Shown here: piece by piece, positions 35,630 to 46,000 of the stretch | Numbering within the stretch: position 1 is the stretch's first letter | Layout of the letters: every line of letters begins with the position of its first letter | NCBI GenBank assembly: GCA_965117035.1 | Contig: OZ220748.1 | Span: forward strand, 2,108,001 to 2,172,000 | Length of the DNA: 64,000 bases | Reading direction: 5' to 3' | Origin: CAZENU01 sp965117035 | GTDB lineage: Bacteria; Chloroflexota; Dehalococcoidia; Lucifugimonadales; CAZENU01 | The notes under the pieces: generated by a model | The model's database searches: none | Told to the model about the DNA's origin: nothing | The model's input: only the letters and a program-made list of their open reading frames with translations | Made by a program: the position numbers and the translations under genes

Positions 35630-37219
35630 GAGCCTGTTTCATAAGTCGTGGGTATTGGCGATAGGGTATCTTGGTGGAGAGTCAGACCGTGAATTGGAGG
35701 TAGGCGAGTATGCCGCATCGACCACTCAACCGTGAACAGATGTGGATTCTGCCTCCGAGTCTCGACGAGTTGCTGGAGGCCGGTCATCCTGCCCGATTCG
35801 TGGCTGAGTTCGTCGATGCTCTGGACGGCGATGACTGGGCTGGTATCGGGGTTGATAGAGAGGGTGACCCGATGGGAGCTCCGTCCTACCATCCCCGTGC
35901 GTTGTTGGGCGTTTGGCTCTACGGCTTCATCGGAGTGCGATCGAACCGCAAGCTGGAGGCGGCGTGTCGCGACCAGATACCGTACTTGTGGCTGACGGGC
36001 TGCCAGCGACCGGATCACGTGACGTTGTGGCGCTTTTACCGCTCCCACCGGAATGGTATGAGGGAGTTGCTCAAGCGCACGGTGCAGACGGCTGTCAAGA
36101 TGGAGCTTGTGGAGTTGGCGGTGCAGGCGGTGGACGGGACGAAGGTCGGGGCGAACGCGGCAAGGAGCCGGACCCACGACGCCGAGGGGTTGCGCCATCT
36201 GTTGGGCCGGACGGATCGGGCGGTAGCCGAGTTGGAGGCGCAGAACGAGGCGGGCGATGAGCCGGCTACCGGCCATCTGCCAGAGGCGTTGCACGACCGC
36301 AAGGTATTGCGGGATCAGGTGCGTGAGACGATGGGCGAGCTTGCCAGCCGGGATGGACAAAAGCTCATCAACCTGACCGATCCCGACGCCCGAATGATGA
36401 AGACCCGCCAGGGTATCGCGATGGCATACAACGCCCAGGCGATGGTCTCTCCGGTAATGGGTGAAGGGAAGGTGTCCGGCATGCTGATCACGGCTGCCGA
36501 GGTGGTGGCCGACACGACCGACCAGTCGCAACTGGGTCCAATGATGGAGCAGGCGGAGGAGACCTCAGGTCACAGATCGGAGACGACTTTGGCCGATGCG
36601 GGGTATCACTCAGGGAGCAATCTGCAGGAGTGCGCCCGGCGAGCGACTCCTACCGTTGCCCGGAGGGTTACACGCTGCGCTTTGCCGGCGTCAGGCGAGG
36701 CCGCCGCACCATTGTGCGCGTTTACCGCTCCTCCGCGGCCGTGTGCCGGGCCTGTCCAGCCTTCGGGGTCTGTACGAAGAACGAGCGCCATGGCCGCTCT
36801 CTGGAGATAAGCCCCCATGATGCAGACCTGCGCCGCCACCGCGCCTGGATGTCCACGGAAGAAGCCAAAGAGGCGTACAGGCAAAGAAAACAACTGGTCG
36901 AGCCGGTCTTCGGGATCATCAAAGAGCAACAGCAGGCCCAGCGGTTCCTGCTACGCGGCTTACCCAACGTGGTGGCTGAGTGGACTCTGCTAGCCACGGC
37001 CTTCAACCTGCGCACCCTGTGGAGGGCGTGGCGAGCCACGGGGGCGTGGAATCGGAGTCTAGCTGCCGTTTCGAGCGCGCATTCAGCCTATTGGGCGGCC
37101 CGGATGGTGATCATGGCCGCTTCGGGCGCCTCGCTGCGAACCATGAGGCTCCGCACACAGCCGGCATGACCAAACAGGAAACCCCACCGTCAAATGCATG
37201 CCACATTTGAAACAGGCTC
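35630..37219 (+). mobile_element. IS1182-like insertion sequence, decayed
   Basis: Inverted ends GAGCCTGTTTCA (35630-35641) and TGAAACAGGCTC (37208-37219) bound ~1.59 kb containing the broken transposase. No clear target duplication was seen. Confidence 0.75.
35710..37169 (+). pseudogene. IS1182-family DDE transposase with internal deletion and frameshift
   Basis: The first frame (to about 36633) has the N-terminal DUF772-like region and DDE residues in AVDGTKVGANAARSRTHD and LADAGYHSG. The second frame (from about 36630) resumes at SDSYRCPEGYTLRF with a Cys-rich CRACPAFGVC and the Glu in RKQLVEPVFGIIKEQ. The normal linker between ADAGYHSG and CPEG (some 60 residues in relatives) is gone, so a deletion at 36628-36640 both shortened and shifted the gene. 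Confidence 0.85.
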
Positions 37220-37301
37220 CGGAAACCCGCCCCTGCGAGGGTGATGGCTGGTAGATATGACATTGAATGTGGAGGTGGGGAATCTGGGGGCCGATCCCTC
37301 C

Positions 37302-37330
37302 TTGTGGGGTGTGACGGGGAACCCTATAAT
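37302..37330 (+). promoter_or_regulatory. Sigma-70-type promoter upstream of dnaJ
   Basis: -35 TTGTGG (37302-37307), 17-bp spacer, perfect -10 TATAAT (37325-37330), 32 bp before the dnaJ ATG. No CIRCE-type operator was seen. Confidence 0.6.
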
Positions 37331-37362
37331 CTAGAGTTGACCGAGACCGGCCGGATGGCGAG

Positions 37363-38508
37363 ATGACGACGAGCAAACGCGACTACTACGAGGTCCTGGG
37401 CGTCGCCCGAAACTGCTCCGACGAGGAGCTGAAGAAGGCGTTCCGCAAGCTCGCGCTCGAGTTCCACCCGGACCGGAACAAGAGCGAGGGCGCCACCGAC
37501 CGCTTCAAGGAGATCAACGAGGCCTACCAGGTGCTGTCGGACCGCGACAAGCGGTCGGCGTACGACCGGTTCGGCCACGCCGGGGTCGGTCAGAACGGCG
37601 CGCAGGGCTTCGACGGCTTCGAGACGTTCGGCGGCTTCGGCGATATCTTCGACGCCTTCTTCGGCGGCGGGGCCACGCGGTCGCGGACGTCCGCCAGGCG
37701 GGGCGGAGACCTCCAGCACTCGCTGACGGTCGACTTCGAGGAGGCGGTGTTCGGCTGCGAGCGGTCGATACAGGTGCGCCGCACGGAGGTCTGCTCCGCC
37801 TGCAAGGGCGGCGGCAGCGAGCCGGGATCGTCGCCGACGGTCTGCCTCGAGTGCGCGGGCGACGGGGAGGTCCGGCGGAGCCACCAGAGCATCTTCGGCC
37901 AGTTCACGCAGGTGTCGACGTGCGGGCGCTGCCGTGGCGAGGGCAGCGTCATCACCGACCCGTGCGGGAGCTGCAACGGCTCGGGACGGGAGCGCCGGCA
38001 GCGCAAGCTGGTGGTCTCGATACCGGCCGGGATCGAGACGGGGACGCAGATCCGGCTGAGCGGCGAGGGCGAGCCGGGCTCGCGCGGCGGGCCGCCGGGC
38101 GACCTGTACGTCTCGGTGCGCGTGATGGCGCACCCCTACTTCGAGCGCAGCGGCAACGACGTCATACACGTCCACCGCGTCAACTTCGCGCAGGCTGCCC
38201 TGGGGGCGAGTATCGAGACTCCGACGCTGGACGGCGACGTGGAGATCGACGTGCCGGCCGGGACGCAGACGGGCGACGTGGTGCGTCTGAAGGGCCGGGG
38301 GGTGCCGCACCTGGGGGCGCAGAACCGGCGCGGCGACCAGTTGGTGACGCTGGTGGTGGAGACGCCGCGGGCGCTGACGCAGGAGCAGCGCGCGCTGCTG
38401 GAGGCGCTGTCGGAGACGATGGACGGCGGCGGCCCCGGCCCGGGCGCGGACGATGACGACCGAGGCTGGTTCGACCGGCTGCGGGACTCCATAGTGAATA
38501 GTGGATAG
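37363..38508 (+). CDS. dnaJ: Chaperone DnaJ (Hsp40)
   Basis: 381 residues: J domain with HPD at 35-37, Gly/Phe-rich linker, four zinc-finger motifs (CSACKGGG, CLECAGDG, CGRCRGEG, CGSCNGSG) and C-terminal substrate domains. It stimulates DnaK ATPase and delivers clients. The last residues and the stop codon fall inside an AGTGGATAG repeat. It heads a dnaJ-prmA-rsmE row; grpE and dnaK are not in the window. Confidence 0.95.
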   Translation: MTTSKRDYYEVLGVARNCSDEELKKAFRKLALEFHPDRNKSEGATDRFKEINEAYQVLSDRDKRSAYDRFGHAGVGQNGAQGFDGFETFGGFGDIFDAFFGGGATRSRTSARRGGDLQHSLTVDFEEAVFGCERSIQVRRTEVCSACKGGGSEPGSSPTVCLECAGDGEVRRSHQSIFGQFTQVSTCGRCRGEGSVITDPCGSCNGSGRERRQRKLVVSIPAGIETGTQIRLSGEGEPGSRGGPPGDLYVSVRVMAHPYFERSGNDVIHVHRVNFAQAALGASIETPTLDGDVEIDVPAGTQTGDVVRLKGRGVPHLGAQNRRGDQLVTLVVETPRALTQEQRALLEALSETMDGGGPGPGADDDDRGWFDRLRDSIVNSG

Positions 38509-38701
38509 TGGGATAGTGGATAGTTAAGACAGGGGGGATGAGGTCGCGGTGCTTGGGGTACCTGGGTGTGTTGGGGCTGGAGCGCCGGTACGACTGGTTC
38601 ACCCGGCGCATCGGCATCGCGCCCCCGGCTGTTCGCTGCCAACTTCCAACCATTCGCCATCCCCTCCCAACTATCCACTATTCACTAACCACTATCCACT
38701 A
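38491..38701. repeat. Inverted ATAGTGGATAG repeats bracketing the dnaJ-prmA gap
   Basis: ATAGTGAATAGTGGATAGTG-type sequence at 38491-38525 is repeated in inverse orientation (AACTATCCACTATTCACTAA) at 38669-38701; ATAGTGGATAGTT is shared exactly. The 195-bp gap has no gene. The left copy supplies the dnaJ stop codon; the right copy abuts the prmA start. Confidence 0.7.
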
Positions 38702-38703
38702 AA

Positions 38704-39603
38704 TTGAAATGGGTTGAGCTGAGCGTGGAGACGGACCCTGAGTTCGTCGAGCCGCTGTCGCAGGTGTTCATACGCTACGGCAGCGGCGGTGTGCTGGTGG
38801 AGGAGCCGGGCGGCCACAACCCGGACGAGGGCGAGCGGCCGCCGGGCGGCCCCGTCGTGCTGAAGACGTACGTGCCGCTGGACGCGTCCAGCCGGGGCCG
38901 CCGGGAGCAGATCGACGTCGGCGTGCGCCTGATCGGCCGCATCGGGCCCGTGACGGAGCTGCGGGAGCGCGTGCTGGACGAGGAGGAGTGGCAGGACGCC
39001 TGGAAGGAGCACTTCCACGCGCTGCGGATCGGGGAGCGCGTCGTCGTGGCGCCGAGCTGGCGGGAGTATGTCCCGAAGGCTTCCGACGTGGTGGTGCGTC
39101 TCGATCCGGGGATGGCGTTCGGGACCGGCCACCACCCGACGACCCGCACGTGCCTGGAGCTGCTGGAGACGCTGGTGCGGCCGGGAATGCGCGTGCTGGA
39201 CGTGGGCTGCGGGTCGGGCATCCTGGCGATCGCGGCGGTGAAGCTGGGCGCGGCATCGGCGTTCGGGCTGGACGTGGAGGCGGTCGCCGTCCGGTCGGCG
39301 CGGGCGAACGTGGCCGACAACGGCGTCGACGGCCGCGTGGAGCTCGCGGACGGGACGCTGCCGCACCCGGGCGCCCCGGAGGGCGCGTTCGACCTGGTGC
39401 TGGCGAACATCTCCTCGAAGGTCGTGTCGGAGCTGGCGGCGCACCTGGCGCGCGCGGCCGCGCCGGGCGGGGTCGTCGTCGCCTCCGGCATTATCGGCGA
39501 CCACAGCGAGGCGACGGCGCGGCGGCTGGCGGAGGCCGGCCTGGCCGCGTCGGAGCGTCGCGTCAGCGGCGACTGGGTCACCCTGGTCTGCGCGGCCGTG
39601 TAG
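38704..39603 (+). CDS. prmA: Ribosomal protein L11 methyltransferase
   Basis: 299 residues. The N-terminus KWVELSVET is that of PrmA, supporting the TTG start at 38704. The SAM-binding core LDVGCGSGILAIAAVKLG, DVEAVAVRSARANVADN and VLANISSKV are present. It trimethylates ribosomal protein L11. Followed by rsmE after 10 bp, a common pair. Confidence 0.94.
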   Translation: MKWVELSVETDPEFVEPLSQVFIRYGSGGVLVEEPGGHNPDEGERPPGGPVVLKTYVPLDASSRGRREQIDVGVRLIGRIGPVTELRERVLDEEEWQDAWKEHFHALRIGERVVVAPSWREYVPKASDVVVRLDPGMAFGTGHHPTTRTCLELLETLVRPGMRVLDVGCGSGILAIAAVKLGAASAFGLDVEAVAVRSARANVADNGVDGRVELADGTLPHPGAPEGAFDLVLANISSKVVSELAAHLARAAAPGGVVVASGIIGDHSEATARRLAEAGLAASERRVSGDWVTLVCAAV

Positions 39604-39613
39604 GGGTCGTCCC

Positions 39614-40360
39614 ATGCACCGCTTCTTCGTGCCCCCGGAGTGCATCGACGGCGACGAGGCTGTGGTCACGGGCCCCGTGGCCCGGCAGCTCGCGACGGTG
39701 CTCAGGGCTGCGTCGGGCGACCGTATCGCGCTGCTGGACGACACGGGCGCCGAGTACTTCGTCACGCTGTCGCGCGTCGGTCCCAAAGAGGCCGCGGGCG
39801 CGGTGACCGGTCGCGCGGCCGAAGGCGAACCGTCGTCTCCGCCGATCACGCTGTACCAGGCGCTGCTGAAGGCGGACCGGTTCGAGCAGGCGCTGCAGAA
39901 GTGCACGGAGCTGGGCGTCTCGCGGTTCGTCCCGATTGTGACGGAGCGGTGCGTGCGGCGGGTCGACGCGAAGTGGGCCGCGAACCGCTATCCGCGCCTG
40001 CGCCGGATCGTCACGGAGGCGGCGGAGCAGTCTGGTCGGCGGCGTGTTCCGGTCCTGGAGGCGGCGGTCGGGCTGCGGGAGGCCTGCGACGCGGCTGAGG
40101 GCGTCCGCCTGATCCCGTGGGAGGGCGAGCGCGTCACCGGCATCAGGGCGGCGCTGGAGGCGGCGGGCCCCGGGGCGCTGCGCGGCGGCGTGAGCGTCTT
40201 CGTTGGCCCCGAGGGCGGCCTGACGGAGGCGGAGGTAGCCTATGCGGCGTCGCGGGGCGTCGAGCCGGTCAGCCTGGGCCCGCGGGTGCTGCGGTCGGAG
40301 ACGGCGGCGATGGCGGCGGTTGCCGCGGTGCAGTACGAGCTGGGGGAGCTGGGCGGGTAA
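39614..40360 (+). CDS. rsmE: 16S rRNA (uracil-1498-N3)-methyltransferase
   Basis: 248 residues, PUA-like N-domain and SPOUT knotted C-domain: ALLKADRFEQALQKCTELGV, FVGPEGGLTEAEV and LGPRVLRSETAAMAA are diagnostic. It methylates U1498 of 16S rRNA. Start ATG 39614, 10 bp after prmA. Confidence 0.95.
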   Translation: MHRFFVPPECIDGDEAVVTGPVARQLATVLRAASGDRIALLDDTGAEYFVTLSRVGPKEAAGAVTGRAAEGEPSSPPITLYQALLKADRFEQALQKCTELGVSRFVPIVTERCVRRVDAKWAANRYPRLRRIVTEAAEQSGRRRVPVLEAAVGLREACDAAEGVRLIPWEGERVTGIRAALEAAGPGALRGGVSVFVGPEGGLTEAEVAYAASRGVEPVSLGPRVLRSETAAMAAVAAVQYELGELGG

Positions 40361-40653
40361 GCCGCGGCGGGCGGCACGGCCCGATCAGGCCGAGTAGCGG
40401 CGCTGCGTCGGTCTGGCCGCCCGGCCATCGTCGTGGGACTGACGTGGTGGGCGCGAGAACTACGGGTGTGGGCGCAGGACTGACTGGGTGTGGGCGTCTT
40501 CTCCCACTATCCACTGCCCCTGCTCTTCCGGTCGTGGCGGCCGTGGACGGCCTTCACCCTCACCCCAGCCCCCGTATCGTAGTACGGGGCAGGCTCTCTC
40601 CCGTCGAGGGAGAGGGGGAAGTCGGCCTTACCCCAACGCTCTCCGGCTATCCA
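40361..40653. repeat. Intergenic repeats and a duplicated der 3' end
   Basis: TATCCACTGCCCCTGCTCTTCC at 40506-40541 duplicates the end of der (40652-40688), differing at only a few bases. Hairpins CCCCGTAtcgtagTACGGGG (about 40567-40587) and CTCTCCCgtcgaGGGAGAG follow; the latter is the unit of the large array at 61-62 kb. No gene. Confidence 0.7.
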
Positions 40654-42024
40654 CTATCCACTACCCCTGCTCTTCCGGTCGCCGCGGCCGATGAAGCGCA
40701 TCCTGAGCGGGCTGCCCTCGAACCCGTATTTGCTCCTGATCGAGTTCTCGAGGTAGCGGCGGTATGCGAAGTGGACGGCATTGGAGCGGTTGACGTAGAA
40801 GGTGAAGCTGGGGGGCCCTGAGCCGTCCTGGGTGACGCCGTAGACCTTCAGCGCGCCGCGTCCGGTGGTGGCCGGCGGGTGCCTGCCCATCGCCTCCATG
40901 ATGGTGCGGCGCAGCCCGTACCGCGGCAGCGTCCGCGTCCACTCGGCGTGCACTTCGAGCGCCACTTCGAGCAGCTCAGCCGCGCCGTCGCCCCGCAGCG
41001 CGGAGACGAAGCGCAGCGGCGCGTGGGAGGCGAAGGCGAACCGCGACCTGACCGCCATCTCGGCGTCCTCCCTGGTCATCTCCAGCTCAGGCGCCAGGTC
41101 CCACTTGTTGACGGCCAGCACCATGCCCTTGTGGGCCTCCAGCACGTAGCTGGCGACGTGCGCGTCCTGGTTCGTAGCCAGCTCCGTGGCGTCGAGGAGG
41201 AGGATGGCGACGTTTGCGCGGTCTATCGCCCTGATCGACCTGAGCACGCTGTAGCGCTCGATGCCGGGCTCGATGCTGCCGCGGCGCCGTATGCCCGCCG
41301 TGTCGATCAGCAGGAACGACCGCTCCCCCACCGTGACCATGGTGTCGATGGCGTCGCGGGTGGTGCCCGGCACGTCGCTGACGATGGAGCGCCTGCTGCC
41401 CGTCAGGGCGTTGAGCAGCATCGACTTGCCGACGTTGGTCCGGCCGACGATGGCGATTCTGACGTCGGCGTCGGCCTCGACGCTGACGTTCTCCGGCGGG
41501 AACAGCCCGACCACACGGGCCATGAGGTCGTCTACGCCGTCGTTGTGGTACGCGCTGACCGGCAGCGGCTCGCCGAGCCCCAGCTCGTAGAAGTCGACGG
41601 CCAGGGCCTGCCGCGATTCGTTGTCGGCCTTGTTCGCGGCCAGCACGACGGGCGTGTCCGATCCGCGGAGCGCGTCGGCCACGTCGCGGTCGGCCGCGGT
41701 GACCCCGGCCTCCACGTCGGCGAGCGCGACGATGACGTCGGCGTCGTCCATGGCGACGCGGACCTGCTCGCGGACCTGCTCCGAGATGTCGCCCGACGCG
41801 GAGACGTCGAGTCCGCCGGTGTCGACGAGGATGAAGGGGCGGCCGGCCCACTCGGCGTCCGCGGTGACGCGGTCGCGCGTCGTTCCGGAGACGTCGGAGA
41901 CGACGGCGGTCCGGGCGCCGGCGACGCGGTTGAACAGCGTGGACTTGCCGACGTTGGGCCTGCCGACGATGGCGACGAGAGGCCTGGCGCTGTGGTGGGA
42001 GCCGTGGTCTGCTGTGTCTGCCAT
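40654..42024 (-). CDS. der: Ribosome-assembly GTPase Der (EngA)
   Basis: 456 residues with two GTPase domains: GRPNVGKS and DTGGL in the first, GRTNVGKS, DTAGI and NKWD in the second, and a C-terminal KH-like domain. It acts in 50S subunit maturation. The last two residues and stop are read from the AGTGGATAG repeat. ATG at 42024; the longer frame runs into argF in the wrong phase. Confidence 0.95.
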   Translation of the reverse strand: MADTADHGSHHSARPLVAIVGRPNVGKSTLFNRVAGARTAVVSDVSGTTRDRVTADAEWAGRPFILVDTGGLDVSASGDISEQVREQVRVAMDDADVIVALADVEAGVTAADRDVADALRGSDTPVVLAANKADNESRQALAVDFYELGLGEPLPVSAYHNDGVDDLMARVVGLFPPENVSVEADADVRIAIVGRTNVGKSMLLNALTGSRRSIVSDVPGTTRDAIDTMVTVGERSFLLIDTAGIRRRGSIEPGIERYSVLRSIRAIDRANVAILLLDATELATNQDAHVASYVLEAHKGMVLAVNKWDLAPELEMTREDAEMAVRSRFAFASHAPLRFVSALRGDGAAELLEVALEVHAEWTRTLPRYGLRRTIMEAMGRHPPATTGRGALKVYGVTQDGSGPPSFTFYVNRSNAVHFAYRRYLENSIRSKYGFEGSPLRMRFIGRGDRKSRGSG

Positions 42025-42062
42025 CGGTCGGACCGTGGAGTACGCCCGGGGGCCCGTGGGCG

Positions 42063-42974
42063 TCAGGACATCAGGCCTGCGAGAATGGCCTTCTGGGCGT
42101 GCAGCCGGTTCTCCGCCTGGTCGAACACGACCGACTGGGGATGGTAGAGCATGCCCTCGGAGATCTCCTCGCCTTCGTGGGCGGGCATGTCGTGCATGAA
42201 GATGGCGTCCGGGTTGGCGCGCTCCATGAGCTCGGGATCGACGCGGAAGCCCTCGAAGGCGACGCGGCGCTCCGCCGTCTCGGCGTCCTGCCCCATGCTG
42301 ACCCAGACGTCGGTGTAGACGACGTCGGCGCCCTCGGCGGCGTCCCGGGGCCTCTCGACCCACTCCAGCGCGGTCTCGTTCGCGGTGGCGCGCCTCCGCG
42401 CCTCTTCCCAGGCCATGTCCGGCACGCGGTAGTCGGGCGGCGAGGCGATGGTGAAGTGGGCGCCCGTAGACGCGCATGCCAGTGCGAGGCTCGCCGCGAC
42501 GTTGTTTCCGTCGCCGACGTAGGCGACCTTCAGGCCGTCGGTCCCGCCCTTGTGCTCGGCCATGGTGAGGAGGTCGCCGACGGCCTGGCAGGGGTGCTCC
42601 AGGTCCGATAGCGCGTTGACGACCGGGACGCTCGTGTTCTCGGCCAGCAGCTCGAGGCTGCGGTGCGAGAAGACGCGGGCCACGATCGCGTCGACCCACC
42701 TGTCGAGAACGCGGGCCACGTCCGGGACGGGCTCGCGCACGCCGAGGCCGACGTCGTCCCCGCCGAGATAGACGCACTCGCCGCCCAGCTGCCGTATACC
42801 GACCTCGAAGCTGACGCGCGTACGCAGCGATGGCTTTTCGAAAAGCAGGACGACTACTTTACCGTCCAGCGGGCGCGTCGCGTCGCCGGCCTTCAGGTCT
42901 TTCGCGTCCTGGACGAGCTGCGCGACCTCCTCCGGGGCGAGGTCTGAGATAGACAGGAAGTCCTTGGGGCTCAT
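42063..42974 (-). CDS. argF: Ornithine carbamoyltransferase with altered active-site loop
   Basis: 303 residues. FEKPSLRTRVSFE binds carbamoyl phosphate, HPCQ and VGDGNN are intact and DVWVSMGQ binds ornithine. The usual HCLP loop reads H261-D-M-P264 and the next HRGEE is HEGEE, so the conserved cysteine is Asp. The overall match to OTCase rather than aspartate carbamoyltransferase is clear from the SMG motif. It lies ~20 kb away from the other arginine genes and just upstream of der. Confidence 0.88.
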   Translation of the reverse strand: MSPKDFLSISDLAPEEVAQLVQDAKDLKAGDATRPLDGKVVVLLFEKPSLRTRVSFEVGIRQLGGECVYLGGDDVGLGVREPVPDVARVLDRWVDAIVARVFSHRSLELLAENTSVPVVNALSDLEHPCQAVGDLLTMAEHKGGTDGLKVAYVGDGNNVAASLALACASTGAHFTIASPPDYRVPDMAWEEARRRATANETALEWVERPRDAAEGADVVYTDVWVSMGQDAETAERRVAFEGFRVDPELMERANPDAIFMHDMPAHEGEEISEGMLYHPQSVVFDQAENRLHAQKAILAGLMS

Positions 42975-43098
42975 GGGGGAAACTCCGGGAGCGACAGTAT
43001 AGCAGACGGGGTATGAGCGGCCCGGCCGGGCGAAATCCGGGGTCGGGGCCGCCTGCGCCAGCGGTTAACCTGAGTGCCCCGGCGCTTCGTCGGCGTTC

Positions 43099-46000
43099 CT
43101 AGACGGCCTCGGTGCGGGCGATGGCGTTCAGGTCCCTGCGGCGTATGCTGCGGTTCATCAGCGCCACGGTCGTGGCGAAGACGGCGAGCAGCACGGCGTA
43201 CGTGACGAGCATCTGCGGCCAGTCCGTCTCCAGAATGAACGGGGGCACGACGTCGTCGCCCGCGTCGTCGATCGCCACGGCGGACACCATGATCCGGCTC
43301 ATCTGGAAGCCCGTCCAGGTGCCAAGCCCGAGCCCGATCGCGGCGATGGAGACGTGCTCGAACCCAATCAGGCCCAGGAGCTGTCGTCGCGATAGCCCGA
43401 GCGCCCGGAGGAAGCCGGTCTCGCTCCTGCTATGGCCGCCGAAGGCGACCATGTATATCACGTATCCGAGGCCGGCGGTCAGGACCAGCACCCCTATGGC
43501 CAGCGTCGACAGTGACCGCCACCCGGCGGTCGTGAGCGGGTCCCGGTCGACCGCCTCGAGGGCCTCCGAGCGGCGCATCAGGCGCCCCGAGACGCGCCTG
43601 ATCGCGGCGACCGCGAGGTCGAGCTCGACGCCGGCGGTGGAGTCGGTCGTGATGAACAGCTCGTTCGGGCGGTACGGCCTGGCGACGCTGAGGATGTTCA
43701 GGTGGGCGAGCATCCGGTCCAGGTCCGTGACGATGAACCTTCCGCCGTCTGGGCTGAGGGTCGGGAAGTGCTCTACGACCTGCGCCACGACCACCTCGAG
43801 CCGGTTCTGGCCTATCTGCACGAAGAAGGTGTCGCCAGGGCTGGCGCCCGTGCCGTCCGCGAGCTCCGAGCTGACGATGACTGGCAGCGGGCCCGCGGTG
43901 GGGCTCTGGTAGAAGCCGCGTATGCCGCGCTGGTTCTCCCTGCCGAAGGAGAACCGGGCCGCGGTGGCGCCGTGCTGGACGTCGCGCGAGGTGAGGGCGA
44001 GCCGGTCCGAGGACAGCGGAGACGTCACGATCGGCGTCCATCGAGGCTCGCCTTCGAAGCTCTCCAGGGGAATCTCGCCGCCCTCCTCGGTCACCACGTG
44101 CAGGTTGTCGACCAGGATTGTCCCGGGCGTCCCGACGGGGCCGAACCCCGGCTCGTATATCTGGATCGAGACGACGTGGAACGGCGGCTCGATCCTCGTG
44201 ATCTCGCCGGTCATCAGCTTCCACTCCTGGCCGCTGAGCTCGCCCATGTAGACGGGCCTGACGGCGCCGGACTCGTCGCCGACGACGACCCACATCGACA
44301 GGTTCGTAAACCAGTCCTCCGGTTTCACCCAGACGCCGAGCCGCGTGGCGTCGTCCGGGATCTTGAGCCTTTCCACCGGGGGATGGCTGCGCACGGAGGC
44401 CATCACGTCCGAGAGCGGGTCGTCCGAGTAGTCGTCGCGGTACCAGGACATGTAGGCGAAGTCGCGGGTCTCGAGCGCGAGCAGCTCCACGACGAAGGGG
44501 CCGACGTCGGCGCGCTCGCGGACTGCCATTGCAGACGCGACGAGGCCCGGGATGGTGTTCCGGCCGTCCCGCAGGTCGTTCGCGCCGGTGATCATGTAGC
44601 TTGGGAGGCGCACCACCCGTATGTCCGTCGCGACGTTGTGGTTGATGCGATCGCTCCGACTTCGCTCGAGGGTGTCTCCCACGGTCGTCGCCAGGACGGC
44701 CGCGCCGGTGACGAGCACGAGGAGCAGCACCAGCCAGGTGTACTGCAACGGGTTGCGCGCCATGTGCCGCAGGCCCATCGTGATGGATATCGGCAGGGAG
44801 CCCATCGCCCTGCGGGCCAGTAGGTAGAAGACCTGTGCCGGAACGATGGCTGCCACGCCCGCCAGCGCGACCCTGGCGGCGACGTTGTCCACGTCCGGCG
44901 CGCGCCACACGGCGGCGGCGGCGATGATTGCCTGGACGGCCAGGCCGATGAACATTCGTCTCCGGCTCTCGGCGCCGGCCGTCACCCGGTAGGCAACGGC
45001 CAACGCCACCAGGAGGACCGCGGGGGCGAAGCCGGCGATCGTCCTGTCGTCCGTCACCGCCTGCCACGCGAATATCGGCGCCAGGACGGCGATCGAGCCC
45101 GCGGCCAGCAGGTGCGCCGCGTGGGGCGACTCGCCGGTGACGTACCGCACGAGCAACGGGAACACGCGCATGAAGATGAGCGCCACGGCTATCAGGAACA
45201 GCACCGGGGCGAAGAGCAGCGCCTCGTTGACCTCTACGTCCTTGAGCAACCCTCCGGAGATTATGTGTCCCCGGGCATGCATCTCCCAGAAGATGAGCCC
45301 CCCGGCGACCAGCACGACGACGTCGAGGAAGTACCGGTGCAGCATCGGAACGCTCGGCGGCCGGGACGAGCGGAGCTTGTGGGCGAGCAGCCCGCCCCGG
45401 GCGCCCAGCACGCCGGGGACCACGTATATGATCAGGCAGACCAGACCGATGACCCCGGCCACGATGAACGGGAGCACCTCGAGCTCGACGGGCAGGGGTC
45501 CGGGATCCGCAAGGCTGGAGAAGGCCGGGAGAAAGCCCGCGGCAGCCACGAGGCCCGTCGCCAGGAAGGGCGCAGCGGCCACGGCGACGACCGTCATCAC
45601 GAGCCCTTCCAGCAGGTACAGCCGGGATAGGCGTACGAGGCCGGCTCCCCTGGTGCGGAGCAGCGACGCGTCCTCTTCCCTGCGCCGGACCAGGACGGAC
45701 ACCATCATCGCCAGGAAGAACAGGACCGTCGCGACGAGCACGGCGGTCAGCAGCAGCAGCGGCACCCTGGTGAAGAACGACCGGTCCTGGAAGTTCTCCA
45801 GCATCGTGATGATGGCGCTGGAAACCTGGGAGCCGGGGATCGCGGTGGTGATCTCGTGCTCGAAGGCGTCGAACCGCGCCAGCGCCTCGGAGGCAGACCA
45901 CTCCTTGAGTCCTTCGGTTTCCGTGAAGATGAACCACAGCTCCTCGATGAGCATGCCGGGATAGGCGCGGCCGAGCGCGTCGATCATGGCCCGCTCGGTG

